NCBI RefSeq assembly: GCF_001941975.2
Contig: NZ_CP146991.1
Span: forward strand, 993,501-1,057,500
Length of the DNA: 64,000 bases
Direction: 5' to 3'
Source of the DNA: Sporomusa sphaeroides DSM 2875
GTDB taxonomy: Bacteria > Bacillota > Negativicutes > Sporomusales > Sporomusaceae
The translations under genes and the position numbers were made by a program. Under the pieces are notes generated by a model that saw only the letters and a list, made by a program, of their open reading frames with translations, did no database searches and was not told the origin of the DNA. Shown one piece after another: positions 17,299 to 25,361 of the stretch. The first letter of the stretch is position 1. Each line of letters starts with the position of its first letter.

Positions 17299-18480
17299 AT
17301 GGAAACACAATTTGACTGCATAATCGACCGTTACAAAACTGCTTCCCTCAAATGGGACAATGTCAGGTCAACATTTGGGGTTGATGATGTTCTGCCGATG
17401 TGGGTCGCGGACATGGATTTTATGGCTCCGGCGCCCGTTCTTGAAGCAATCAGACAAAGAATTGATCATGGAATCCTGGGTTACACGGAGCGCCCTGATT
17501 CATATTTCGCGGCTGTCAGCGAATGGATGCTCAAAAGATTCAACTGGCCAGTTCGCAAGGAATGGATTTATTTTGCCCCAGGCGTCGTTCCGGCAATAAG
17601 TTTTATTATCCAGGCATTTTCTTCACCCGGCGATAAAGTTGTTGTCCAGCCGCCTGTTTATTATCCGTTTATGAACACAACCCAAAATAACGGGCGCCAA
17701 GTTGTTTATAACCCGCTAAAGATGGAAAACGGCAGATACACAATGGATTTTGACGACCTAAAAAGGAAACTGGATCCGAATGTAAAGCTTCTTCTTCTGT
17801 GCCATCCCCACAATCCGGGTGGTGCTGTCTGGACCAGAGATGAACTTACGAAACTTGGCCAGATATGCCTGGAGCACAAAGTGCTGGTCGTCTCAGACGA
17901 GATTCATGCCGACTTGATATTTAGGGGTCATACCCACATCCCATTCGCAAGCATTTCGGAGGATTTCGCCCAGAATACCCTTGTATGTACTGCGCCCAGT
18001 AAGACGTTTAACCTTGCCGGATTACAAACGGCAAATGTAATTGTGCCAAATCCGAAACTCGGTGAAGTATTTGCTGCACAAATGAAAAAAGTCCATTTGA
18101 TACGGCCCAATGTTTTTGGCACTCTGGCAACTGAGAGCGCATACAAGTATGGAAGCGCGTGGCTTGAAGAACTTCTGGATTATCTGCAGGGCAACATGGA
18201 GTTCTTAGTAGACTATTGTGAAACCAGGATTAAGCAGATTAAAGTGATGAAGCCGGAAGGGACATATCTTGTCTGGCTGGACTGCCGCGGCCTAGGCATG
18301 AATGATGAGCAGTTAAATCAATTTTTGCTCACGCAGGCCAAAGTTGCTTTAGACGGAGGAAATTGGTTTGGCCCCGGTGGCGAAGGGTTTGCCCGGATAA
18401 ATATTGCCTGCCCCAGGGCAATGCTTGCAGACGGACTCAAGCGGATCAAGCAGGCGATCAATACATATTGCGGTAAGTGA
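17299..18480 (+). CDS. PatB/MalY-family PLP-dependent C-S lyase
   Basis: 393-aa fold-type I aminotransferase-like enzyme. PLP lysine lies in APSKTFNLAGLQ, the PLP-ring aspartate region in VVSDEIHADL, and the N-terminus (RYKTASLKWD, LPMWVADMDF) is diagnostic of the MalY/PatB family. These usually cleave cystathionine or cysteine derivatives, releasing a thiol, pyruvate and ammonia. It is preceded by the regulatory repeat shared with the ABC operons and the YedE cluster, which supports a sulfur or selenium role (inference). Confidence 0.85.
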   Translation: METQFDCIIDRYKTASLKWDNVRSTFGVDDVLPMWVADMDFMAPAPVLEAIRQRIDHGILGYTERPDSYFAAVSEWMLKRFNWPVRKEWIYFAPGVVPAISFIIQAFSSPGDKVVVQPPVYYPFMNTTQNNGRQVVYNPLKMENGRYTMDFDDLKRKLDPNVKLLLLCHPHNPGGAVWTRDELTKLGQICLEHKVLVVSDEIHADLIFRGHTHIPFASISEDFAQNTLVCTAPSKTFNLAGLQTANVIVPNPKLGEVFAAQMKKVHLIRPNVFGTLATESAYKYGSAWLEELLDYLQGNMEFLVDYCETRIKQIKVMKPEGTYLVWLDCRGLGMNDEQLNQFLLTQAKVALDGGNWFGPGGEGFARINIACPRAMLADGLKRIKQAINTYCGK

Positions 18481-18515
18481 GAATTACATGAAGAAAATTT
18501 TAGTGCCACCTGCTG

Positions 18516-18561
18516 TAAGCAGACAGGCCGCACCCGGCAATGGGTGCGGCCTGTCTGCTTA
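18516..18561. terminator. Bidirectional terminator between convergent genes
   Basis: Perfect 20-bp inverted repeat (18516-18535 with 18542-18561, loop GGCAAT) between the C-S lyase gene (+) and the ApgM-like gene (-), whose stop codon overlaps the base of the hairpin. Confidence 0.85.
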
Positions 18562-19827
18562 AAACTTATTAATGCTCTTCGGGATATGATTAAGACGCTT
18601 TGAACCTGCTCTGAAATTATAGAATTGTGCCCGGTCAGTCAGGTTCAGTATCATCTGCATTAAATCAGAGCCGTACATTCTAATGGAGCCTTTTGTGCAG
18701 TTCCTTTCACCAAAGGCAGTTACATCATCTACCCGCACATTTTTCCCGATAAACATTATCGGAACCGGTTCACCTGAATGAATAAGACTGCCTGAGCTGG
18801 GAGTGGTGTGATCACCGGTCACGATAAGAAGTATGTTCTCATGCAGGGCACTGTTTACCAGGTCTTTAATCGCAGCGTCAATCTCCTCAATTACCTTTAC
18901 CTTGTTCATCGGGATTTTAGTGTGAGCAGCTTCATCAGTTTTTTTGCTATGAAGATGAACAAAGTCATATTCGTTGTCTAAAGCTAACTTAACTCCGGCT
19001 TGAAAATCCTTGTATCTGATAAAATCCATCCCGTGTAATTGGGCAATGCCATACATCAACAAACCGTTTCCAACTATGCAGGACTTCATGCCGTGCTTTT
19101 CTTCAAAAGAAGGTATATCAGGCTTTTCCCCTGCCCATTTAGTAAGCAGGAAGTTCGCCAGAGGCTTCCCGGCTTGTTTTCTTTTTACATTTACAGGGGA
19201 CGATTTGAGGCTTTCATAGACGGTTTTTAAATAGATATTAACAGCATCAGCAGTACGTATGGAAGCAATAGTATCTGATTCATACGGCTCAACCTTCATT
19301 ACATAGCTGTTATCATAGAAGGGGTCACTGTCTGAAATCTGGCTGCTGGCCGAATCACCGGTAATTTTTAATACTCCGTGGCAGTCATATGATTGCTCCC
19401 AGTCAAAGCGCAGGCCGTTAATCGTTGTTTGCGGGAGGCATTGACGCAGCTCGTTTATTTCGGCCGGAGCCAGCCCTTCTGTCCACCGCTGCCTGATAGC
19501 CAAGCCCTGCTGCTCTTCCACCCAGGACCAGGTGGTGCATAGGTAGACAGCATCCTTTTCTATCGGTACATCCCGGGATAATGCGTTGATTATTCCCCTG
19601 CCGGGAAAATCCTGCATATCATAGCCAAACAGGATAAAATGAGCTACCTCCGTGCCCAGCGGGACGCCCTGCTTCCAGGGAATCATTATCCCGGTTTCCC
19701 CCGCGCTTGCCAACCTGTCAAGATTAGGGGTAGCAGCATATTCAAGCGGTGTTTCTCCGTTTAATTCCCTGTGCGGTCGATCTCCCAAACCGTCTAATAA
19801 TAAAAGCACAGTTTTCACAGTAAGCAA
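18559..19827 (-). CDS. ApgM-like alkaline-phosphatase-superfamily protein with Thr at the nucleophile site
   Basis: 422 aa resembling archaeal-type cofactor-independent phosphoglycerate mutase (COG3635). Metal-site motifs are LLLDGLGDRP at the N-terminus, KKTDEAAH in the middle and TGDHTTP later. The catalytic Ser of ApgM (usually GSDxAH) is replaced by Thr in PLGTEVAHFILFGYD. Thr nucleophiles occur in phosphodiesterase and phosphonoacetate-hydrolase members of the superfamily, so this may be a hydrolase rather than a mutase (inference). TTG 19827 overlaps the upstream gene by 13 bases; GTG 19818 is an alternative. Confidence 0.7.
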   Translation of the reverse strand: MLTVKTVLLLLDGLGDRPHRELNGETPLEYAATPNLDRLASAGETGIMIPWKQGVPLGTEVAHFILFGYDMQDFPGRGIINALSRDVPIEKDAVYLCTTWSWVEEQQGLAIRQRWTEGLAPAEINELRQCLPQTTINGLRFDWEQSYDCHGVLKITGDSASSQISDSDPFYDNSYVMKVEPYESDTIASIRTADAVNIYLKTVYESLKSSPVNVKRKQAGKPLANFLLTKWAGEKPDIPSFEEKHGMKSCIVGNGLLMYGIAQLHGMDFIRYKDFQAGVKLALDNEYDFVHLHSKKTDEAAHTKIPMNKVKVIEEIDAAIKDLVNSALHENILLIVTGDHTTPSSGSLIHSGEPVPIMFIGKNVRVDDVTAFGERNCTKGSIRMYGSDLMQMILNLTDRAQFYNFRAGSKRLNHIPKSINKF

Positions 19828-20603
19828 CCTCGTCTCTTCAATTCATCCAGCATCTGTTTTTTAGATGCATCAGGGTTATTTACAAGCAGGTTTCCCAGGC
19901 TTATACACACAGGGAATAAAAATTCATTCAGATAGGCAGTAATCTTTTCTTTTTCGTATAGTACCGTACCGTCAATATCGGAGTAATTCCCGCTGTAAGC
20001 ACAAGTCTGATGTGCCTCTCCTTCCTCCCAGTTCCAGCCGATAAGCTGTTCAACATCATCGCCATTATCCCAATTCCTTATTGGCATAAGTAAATCCACA
20101 TCAAAGTGGGAAGTTATTTTTTTATAGGAATTAAGCGCTTCTGCCGATTGATTTATTTTTATCCTGCCGTCATGACTTTCTCTTTCGCCGGCAATGATCC
20201 TTTTCCCTAATTTTAAAGCAATAGGGATTCTGACAAGGTGAAAATAAGCATGGCAGCCGATACAGGGCGTATAAAAGCCGAACTTTTTCAGTAAATAATC
20301 TGTGAGTCTGCCGTTGATTACACTCCACATGTCGAAATTGTTATAATAAACGAGTGGGAATATACTTTTCTTATCACCATATATCTCCTGAACTCTATTT
20401 CTCATCCTATTAAAGTTTGACTCTAATATTCGAAAATCGCCATATTCGGTGGGGGCAAAAGTAGCTATCGGCAGGATATGGCTGATAGTGTCATCCTCCA
20501 ATGCCTTGAGGATGGCGGCTACGCTGTCTCTTCCTGCAAATTCACCAATTACAGTATCTGGGGGAAGCGTGAGTATCGCTTTATATATTTCGACAAGCTT
20601 CAT
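19815..20603 (-). CDS. PP-loop-like (N-type ATP pyrophosphatase/alpha-hydrolase fold) protein, function unknown
   Basis: 262 aa. The N-terminal EFAGRDSVAAILKAL resembles the PP-loop (usually SGGxDS) with Arg at a glycine position. A CIGCHAYFHLVRIPIALKLG segment and GKRIIAGERESHDGRI follow, and a third Cys lies in HQTCAY. In TtcA/TtuA-like enzymes Cys at such positions bind Fe-S, but only three conserved-looking Cys were noted here. It is translationally coupled to the ApgM-like gene, so the two probably act in one unknown pathway. I do not recognise a named family. Confidence 0.55.
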   Translation of the reverse strand: MKLVEIYKAILTLPPDTVIGEFAGRDSVAAILKALEDDTISHILPIATFAPTEYGDFRILESNFNRMRNRVQEIYGDKKSIFPLVYYNNFDMWSVINGRLTDYLLKKFGFYTPCIGCHAYFHLVRIPIALKLGKRIIAGERESHDGRIKINQSAEALNSYKKITSHFDVDLLMPIRNWDNGDDVEQLIGWNWEEGEAHQTCAYSGNYSDIDGTVLYEKEKITAYLNEFLFPVCISLGNLLVNNPDASKKQMLDELKRRGCLL

Positions 20604-20789
20604 AGTTTTGATTTCCTTTCAGCAAATTAATAATATGTAAAATATACCATAGGTGCATACAGAAGAAATATATAAGGTCGGACTTTATGGAAATTTACTA
20701 TTAACATATACTTATACTATAAAATATATTAATACATGTAACAATAGCAGGAAAATATGATATAAAGTATTTATGATAGGAGTGATTGT

Positions 20790-21452
20790 ATGCTGATTGA
20801 CTGTCATTTACATGATAGTAAATATTCCTGTGATAGTCATATGACATTGCCTGAAGCCGTAAAACGTGCTAAGGAAATAGGACTTGATGCGATTTGTATG
20901 ACAAATCATGATAATAATAAGCTTAGAAATGATATTGGCGATTCAGCGATGATAGATGGTGTTCTTGTCATAGTAGGCAGTGAAATTTTAACACATGAAG
21001 GGGATATATTAGTCTTTGGCTTACAGGACCTGCCTAATGAAAAAACCAGTGCAGAGGAACTGCTGACTCTGGTGAGAAGGAATAATGGTGCAGCAATAGC
21101 AGCTCATCCATTTAGAAACAATAATCGGGGATTAGGCAATAACATAAGAAGATTGTCAGGGCTTTTATCGGCAGTAGAGGCGTTTAACGGCAGTACACTT
21201 GATGATCATAACCTAGAGTCTTACAGGCTGGCAAGAGAGCTTAACCTGCCGATAATTGGCAGCAGTGATGCTCACAAACAGGACAGAGTGGGCAGGTTTG
21301 CCACTTTCTTTGCAGATACTGTCAGAGATCACAGGGATTTCGTTGAAGCAATAAATCATGCTAATTATTATCCTGTAATGAATAAGGCAGGAGGTTTTGT
21401 TTTACACCCATGGAAGAGATTAATGCAATCGGGGGATTTGTATGGATATTAG
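20790..21452 (+). CDS. PHP-domain metal-dependent phosphoesterase
   Basis: 220 aa with PHP motifs: IDCHLHDSKYSCD at residues 3-15, TNHDNN, an IVGSEI motif, AAHPFR, and SSDAHKQ near residue 165. These are metal ligands of the PHP fold (PolX/HisJ/TrpH relatives). Free-standing PHP proteins are often nucleotide or phosphodiester hydrolases; the substrate is not evident. ATG 20790 follows TAGGAGTG. The 3' end overlaps the DUF5714 gene by 11 bases. The 186 bases upstream are AT-rich and hold the divergent promoters with the minus-strand pair. Confidence 0.8.
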   Translation: MLIDCHLHDSKYSCDSHMTLPEAVKRAKEIGLDAICMTNHDNNKLRNDIGDSAMIDGVLVIVGSEILTHEGDILVFGLQDLPNEKTSAEELLTLVRRNNGAAIAAHPFRNNNRGLGNNIRRLSGLLSAVEAFNGSTLDDHNLESYRLARELNLPIIGSSDAHKQDRVGRFATFFADTVRDHRDFVEAINHANYYPVMNKAGGFVLHPWKRLMQSGDLYGY

Positions 21453-22146
21453 CAAGGACTGTCTAATTTGTGGCGCGGCTTTGTCATATAGAGAAACTGC
21501 TGCCGAACATCTTTGTAATTATTGCCGGCAAGCTTTTACCGCAAATATCAGCTGTCCTGCCGGACATTTTATTTGTGATAATTGTCATAGTGCGTCCGCA
21601 AATGAGCTGATCAAAACCTATTGCCTAACAGCAGAAGCAACAGATCCTGTGGCGATGGCCATACATTTGATGCATAGTCCTCAGATCAAAATGCATGGCC
21701 CGGAACATCATTTTTTAGTACCGGCGGTTTTACTTGCCGCCTATTATAACCATAAACAAAAACCGTCAGAAAAGGCGGCTAAGCTTGCCGAAGCTGAAAA
21801 GCGGGCCCGCAATGTTTTAGGAGGATTTTGCGGCTTTTACGGGGCTTGCGGCGCCGGGGTGGGGGTCGGCATATTTGTAAGTCTGATAACCGGGTCAACT
21901 CCGCTTGCTCAAACCACGTGGAGCCAAAGCAATTTGGCTACTGCCTGCGCACTACAGTCTATTGCCGGTTTTAGCGGTCCCAGATGCTGCAAGCGCGATT
22001 CCTTTTTAGCCATACTTGCTGCAGCAGACTTTCTTCATAATGTCTTTAACACCGCCCTGCCGGTTAAACAAGCTATTACCTGCGAATTTTTCAGCCAAAA
22101 TAATGAATGTTTGCAAACCCGGTGTTCTTTTTATACCGGAGAATGA
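21442..22146 (+). CDS. DUF5714 Cys-rich protein
   Basis: 234 aa. The N-terminus has zinc-ribbon-like Cys pairs (CLICGAAL, CNYCRQAF, CPAGHFICDNCHS). The core GGFCGFYGACGAGVGVGIFVS is what I associate with DUF5714, and further Cys follow (GPRCCKRDS, CEFF, TRCSF). No catalytic function is known to me. Family members occur in anaerobes, often near corrinoid or radical SAM genes. The 11-base overlap with the PHP gene implies coupled translation. Confidence 0.65.
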   Translation: MDISKDCLICGAALSYRETAAEHLCNYCRQAFTANISCPAGHFICDNCHSASANELIKTYCLTAEATDPVAMAIHLMHSPQIKMHGPEHHFLVPAVLLAAYYNHKQKPSEKAAKLAEAEKRARNVLGGFCGFYGACGAGVGVGIFVSLITGSTPLAQTTWSQSNLATACALQSIAGFSGPRCCKRDSFLAILAAADFLHNVFNTALPVKQAITCEFFSQNNECLQTRCSFYTGE

Positions 22147-22189
22147 AAAATTCCGCAAATGATTACCGACACAAGCTGAACATAGAAAA

Positions 22190-22236
22190 ATAAAAAAGAT
22201 AACCCTGACGGCATTTGCTGCGGGGTTATCTTTCTT
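22190..22236. terminator. Bidirectional terminator between convergent genes
   Basis: AAAAAGATAACCC...GGGGTTATCTTT stem-loop between the DUF5714 gene (+) and the UroD-like gene (-). Near copy of the terminator at 8491-8540. Confidence 0.8.
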
Positions 22237-22249
22237 TAGCCGGTTAGTT

Positions 22250-23320
22250 TTAAACCAGCCGCTCGGGATCAATCGGCCATTTGCCGTATTGCCTGGCGGC
22301 ATCCATCATAGCAAGTACATTTTGTGCCGGTGTGCCTATCGACAAACCGCAGCCGCTGGATAAGATAAATCCTTTGGGACTGTCGCAGGCTTTGCGCAGG
22401 CAGTCTTTCACCTCAGCGATTACTTGCTGGGGAGTTCCCTTCCACAGAGTATAAGGTTTTACATTTCCCGCAAGGCAGACTTTATGTCCTGCTTTGTTTT
22501 TGGCTTCCGCCAGGTCTACCTGGTTATCTAAACTAAGTACGGTAGCCCCGGTGTCAACCATGTCTGCCAGGATTGGTATGGTATCACCGCAAATGTGGAG
22601 AAAAGGGCCGCTGCCCCACCGTTTGCTAATCCGGTCAGAGTATTGCTTCAGGTAGGGTTTGGCAAATTCCCGGAAATGTTTAGCGCTAATCAATGTGCCG
22701 GAGGCTGTCGGTTCGGCGATGCTTGGTTTAATGCCCATATCGCACAGAGCGTCAATGAACAGCAAGGTGTTGTCAGTCACATATTGCAATAAACGGTGTA
22801 CCTGAGCAGGATTGCGGCAGATATCCCGGAGGAATTTGTCAGTACCGCGAACGGCTGCCGCCGAAGTAAGCGGGCCGCCGACCGAGCAGCCTACGGCGGC
22901 GCGTTCTTTTACGGCATCCTGGACGATTTTGAGGGCTTCCAGGATGAGCGGTAACCGTCCTGAGCGGTAGGGATCGATTAACTCCATTTTGTCGAGGTCC
23001 TGATAATTGTCAAGCACCGGAGTTGCAACAAAGGGAATGCCATTTTCGGGGAATTCTAATTTGGTGCCGATGGCCTCGGCTATTCCAAACAGCCCCGGGC
23101 CGGAACCAACAGAGTCGGTTTCGTAAGTTTCGAAGGCATGAATCTGAGCCTGGGCCATGAGTTTTGCCGAATGATAATATTGGGACATGGGGCCGCCGGC
23201 CAGGCTATAGACTTGATCGGTGACCAAGGGCATACAGGGTATCCGGTCAATAGACTCGCCTGCCGCGAAGGCTTTCATCCGTTCTTTGGGGGTCATTTGA
23301 TCCTTCCAGGTAGTTTTCAT
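22250..23320 (-). CDS. Uroporphyrinogen-decarboxylase-family methyltransferase (MtaA/CmuA-like)
   Basis: 356 aa, same family as 11605-12684 and similar throughout (DQMTPKERMKAFAAGE against DQMTPAQRAAAIAKGS at the N-terminus). Likely zinc ligands are in LHICGD and SSGCGLS. The ATG at 23320 has GGGAGGA upstream. It is divergent from a corrinoid protein gene at 23495, so the two probably form a methyl-transfer unit like the pair at 11605/12716. Substrate unknown. Confidence 0.8.
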   Translation of the reverse strand: MKTTWKDQMTPKERMKAFAAGESIDRIPCMPLVTDQVYSLAGGPMSQYYHSAKLMAQAQIHAFETYETDSVGSGPGLFGIAEAIGTKLEFPENGIPFVATPVLDNYQDLDKMELIDPYRSGRLPLILEALKIVQDAVKERAAVGCSVGGPLTSAAAVRGTDKFLRDICRNPAQVHRLLQYVTDNTLLFIDALCDMGIKPSIAEPTASGTLISAKHFREFAKPYLKQYSDRISKRWGSGPFLHICGDTIPILADMVDTGATVLSLDNQVDLAEAKNKAGHKVCLAGNVKPYTLWKGTPQQVIAEVKDCLRKACDSPKGFILSSGCGLSIGTPAQNVLAMMDAARQYGKWPIDPERLV

Positions 23321-23400
23321 GAATATATCCTCCCGCTTCTTTAATCACCCAGGTAAGTGGTTAAAGAATTATTAAATATATGTATAAACAATTATCTATA

Positions 23401-23441
23401 TTAAATTAAACTCCTGCTAAAAAAGCAGGAGTTTAATTTAA
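23401..23441. promoter_or_regulatory. Perfect 17-bp palindrome between divergent genes
   Basis: 23401-23417 and 23425-23441 are exact inverted repeats with a TAAAAAA loop. Since it lies between divergent genes it is not an end-of-operon terminator for them. It may be an operator or a leader hairpin. Confidence 0.5.
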
Positions 23442-23494
23442 TGAAATAGAAAAAATATATAATTTTAATAAATTTTTTCAGGGAGAGTGCAGTT

Positions 23495-24160
23495 GTGAGT
23501 AAACAGAATATTTTGGACAATTTAGCCAATGCCGTCGTCGAAATGGACGAAGACGGGGCGCAGGAAGCGGCAAAAGCGGCAATTGCCGCTGGCATTGACG
23601 CCTATGAGGCAATTACGGCAGGCTTGGTCAAGGGGATGGGTATTGTTGGCGAAAAGTATGAAGAACAGGAATATTTTATTCCTGAGGTGCTGCTTTGTTC
23701 GGACGCCATGATAGCCGGCCTGGATATTCTTAAGCCTTGCTTACCCCAGAATTATAACCAAGACGCTGAAAAAGTAGTAATTGGTGTTGTAGAAGGGGAT
23801 ACGCATGATATTGGTAAAAATCTGGTCAAAATCATGCTGGAGACTGCCGGTTTTGAAGTGTATGATTTGGGCCGCAATGTTCCCTTGCAGGCTTTTGCCG
23901 ATAAGGCGGAGGAAGTAGGCGCCACCATTGTGGCCATGGCTACGCTGATGAGTACGACCATGGAGGGGATGCGCACCGTCGTCGCAGACCTGGAGAAACG
24001 CGGTATTCGCGATAAAGTTACCGTGATTATCGGCGGCGGTCCCATTTCCCCGGCTTTTGCCAATGAAATCCGGGCTGACCTGTATGCGTCAGATGCCAAT
24101 GTGGCTGTCCGGCAGTTAAAGAACCGCAGAGAAGCTGAGGGCAATCGCCAGGCAGGCTGA
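23495..24160 (+). CDS. Corrinoid protein (MtaC/MtbC family)
   Basis: 221 aa with helical cap, GDTHDIGKN (H104 as predicted cobalt ligand) and GGGPISPAF. The GTG start at 23495 is supported by GGGAGAG at 23481-23487. The C-terminal tail (LKNRREAEGNRQAG) is charged and longer than in the paralogue at 12716. Partner is probably the divergent UroD-like protein. Confidence 0.88.
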   Translation: MSKQNILDNLANAVVEMDEDGAQEAAKAAIAAGIDAYEAITAGLVKGMGIVGEKYEEQEYFIPEVLLCSDAMIAGLDILKPCLPQNYNQDAEKVVIGVVEGDTHDIGKNLVKIMLETAGFEVYDLGRNVPLQAFADKAEEVGATIVAMATLMSTTMEGMRTVVADLEKRGIRDKVTVIIGGGPISPAFANEIRADLYASDANVAVRQLKNRREAEGNRQAG

Positions 24161-24179
24161 AAAATTAAGTATTTAAGTA

Positions 24180-24262
24180 TTATAGAAATTATCAATAGAG
24201 ATTGGCTTTATTTATTGAAAAACACAATTAGTGCATTTTAATTATCTATGTTAGGATAACAC
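24180..24262 (+). repeat. 83-bp conserved upstream element, copy D
   Basis: Same length and nearly the same sequence as copy A over the 3' half, ending in TATGTTAGGATAACAC. It ends 40 bases before the ATG of the UGA-containing small gene at 24303. This is the usual distance of the element from a first gene and so supports 24303 as the start of this operon. Confidence 0.78.
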
Positions 24263-24302
24263 ACGAAAAGCTTATTTTAGTAGATAAAATAGGCGTTGAT
24301 GC

Positions 24303-24473
24303 ATGGCTGATAACGTGGCACTGGGACTTGAGTTTTCCGGGGTATCATTATCGTGATGTCCAAGCGTCCGGGAGACAATCCAGGTGGATATGCCCAGACC
24401 GAGGGACCGGGCAATACCTAAATACGGGCAGTTATATTCAGATATTCTCGCAATGCTGGATGAAGTCAGGTAA
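24303..24473 (+). CDS. Candidate small selenoprotein (UGA at 24354-24356 read as Sec)
   Basis: ATG 24303 opens a frame with one TGA at codon 18 and then 38 further sense codons to TAA 24471, giving 56 residues with Sec18 next to Cys19 (VSLS-U-CPSVRE). The part after UGA looks coding: GC-rich against AT-rich spacers, with an amphipathic end (YGQLYSDILAMLDEVR). A hairpin at 24367-24398 starts 10 bases after the UGA (UCCGGG with CCCAGA, then AUCC-AGGU-GGAU), and its apical loop has the GGU typical of bacterial SECIS elements. The ribosome-binding site is weak. I recognise no family. If UGA is a stop, this is only an untranslated leader. Confidence 0.4.
24367..24398 (+). promoter_or_regulatory. 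SECIS-like hairpin after UGA 24354
   Basis: Lower stem UCCGGG/CCCAGA (one mismatch), internal loop, upper stem AUCC/GGAU with loop AGGU. The loop G-G-U and the position close behind the UGA resemble known bacterial SECIS elements; compare the GGU loop after the GrdH UGA at 44146-44160. Confidence 0.4.
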
Positions 24474-24503
24474 CGGGTTGTTATTAAGTAAAAGGAGCTA
24501 ATT

Positions 24504-25361
24504 ATGGGCGATAAAAAAGAGGGAATAAACAGAAGATCGTTTCTTAAGGCCGGCATAGCCACCCTTGCTGCCGCAACTGCGGTGCCCGGCCTGCTGTATG
24601 CAGGACGTTTCCAGGCTGATTCGCTGCAGGTATGGTCCTGTGGCGGGCTGGCTGAAGCCTTCGGGGAAGCCAATAGCCTGTATGAGCAGAGAAACGGTAT
24701 TAAGATTAATTATACGGGGGCCTTCGCTGCCGCTCTGGGCAAATCGCTCATCGGCGGAGCGGTAACGGAAGTTTTTGCCGGGCGGGTGCTGCAACTGGCT
24801 AAGACGCTGAGGTCTGACAATAAAATGCTTTATTTCAAGCCCCTGTGTTTTACCGAATATGTCCTGGTTACGCCGCGGGGAAATCCGGCGGGAATCCAAT
24901 CGGTTCAGGATCTTGCCAAGCCGGGAGTCAAGGTTATTTTGCCGCTTGGCGCCTCGCCACCGGGCGGAGATGCCGTCATGGGCATACTCAAAAAAGCAAA
25001 TATTGACCAGGCCGTTCTTAAGAATATGATTGAAAAGGAAAGCTGTGTCATTAAAATGATGCCGTCAATCATAAAAGGTGAAGCAGCGGCCTCGATTGTG
25101 GAACGCCGTCTTACCACTCACACCGCGTTTGCCGGAAAAGTGGAAGTGATCTCCATTCCGGAAGCGCTTTTTCCACCTGGTCCGCAGACCTTTACCATTG
25201 GGGTGATGAAGTATGCCAAGGACCGTGTTTTGGCCGATGATTACGTGAATTTTATCTGTTCCGACGAGGCCCAGGCGATTTTCGGGCGTCATGGCTTCAT
25301 TCCCGCCAGTTCTGAAAAAGGCCGGACACTTATTGAAAAGCTGGGGGTAAAAGATGTCTAA
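24504..25361 (+). CDS. ModA-like substrate-binding protein with Tat signal
   Basis: 285 aa. Twin-arginine signal INRRSFLKAGIATLAAA, then a molybdate/sulfate-type binding fold: LQVWSCGGLAEAF, TEYVLVTPRGNPAGIQSVQD, DLAKPGVKVILPLG, and a C-terminal SDEAQAIFGRHGFIP motif. No ModB/ModC genes accompany it; instead it overlaps a membrane ferredoxin by 8 bases. The ligand could be molybdate, tungstate, sulfate, thiosulfate or a selenium oxyanion. Good ribosome-binding site AAAAGGAG. Confidence 0.75.
   Translation: MGDKKEGINRRSFLKAGIATLAAATAVPGLLYAGRFQADSLQVWSCGGLAEAFGEANSLYEQRNGIKINYTGAFAAALGKSLIGGAVTEVFAGRVLQLAKTLRSDNKMLYFKPLCFTEYVLVTPRGNPAGIQSVQDLAKPGVKVILPLGASPPGGDAVMGILKKANIDQAVLKNMIEKESCVIKMMPSIIKGEAAASIVERRLTTHTAFAGKVEVISIPEALFPPGPQTFTIGVMKYAKDRVLADDYVNFICSDEAQAIFGRHGFIPASSEKGRTLIEKLGVKDV

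Noticed and set aside
24263-24503. Molybdenum-cofactor or other known riboswitch before the ModA-like gene
   Set aside because: The region is GC-rich and can fold, but I could not match it to a known consensus. The coding explanation with a SECIS-like hairpin fits better; a covariance-model scan would decide.
24272-24673. 133-codon minus-strand frame over the small UGA-containing gene
   Set aside because: It overlaps the start of the well-supported binding-protein gene and a promoter-like repeat, and has no fitting start. Best explained as the mirror of the plus-strand coding frame.
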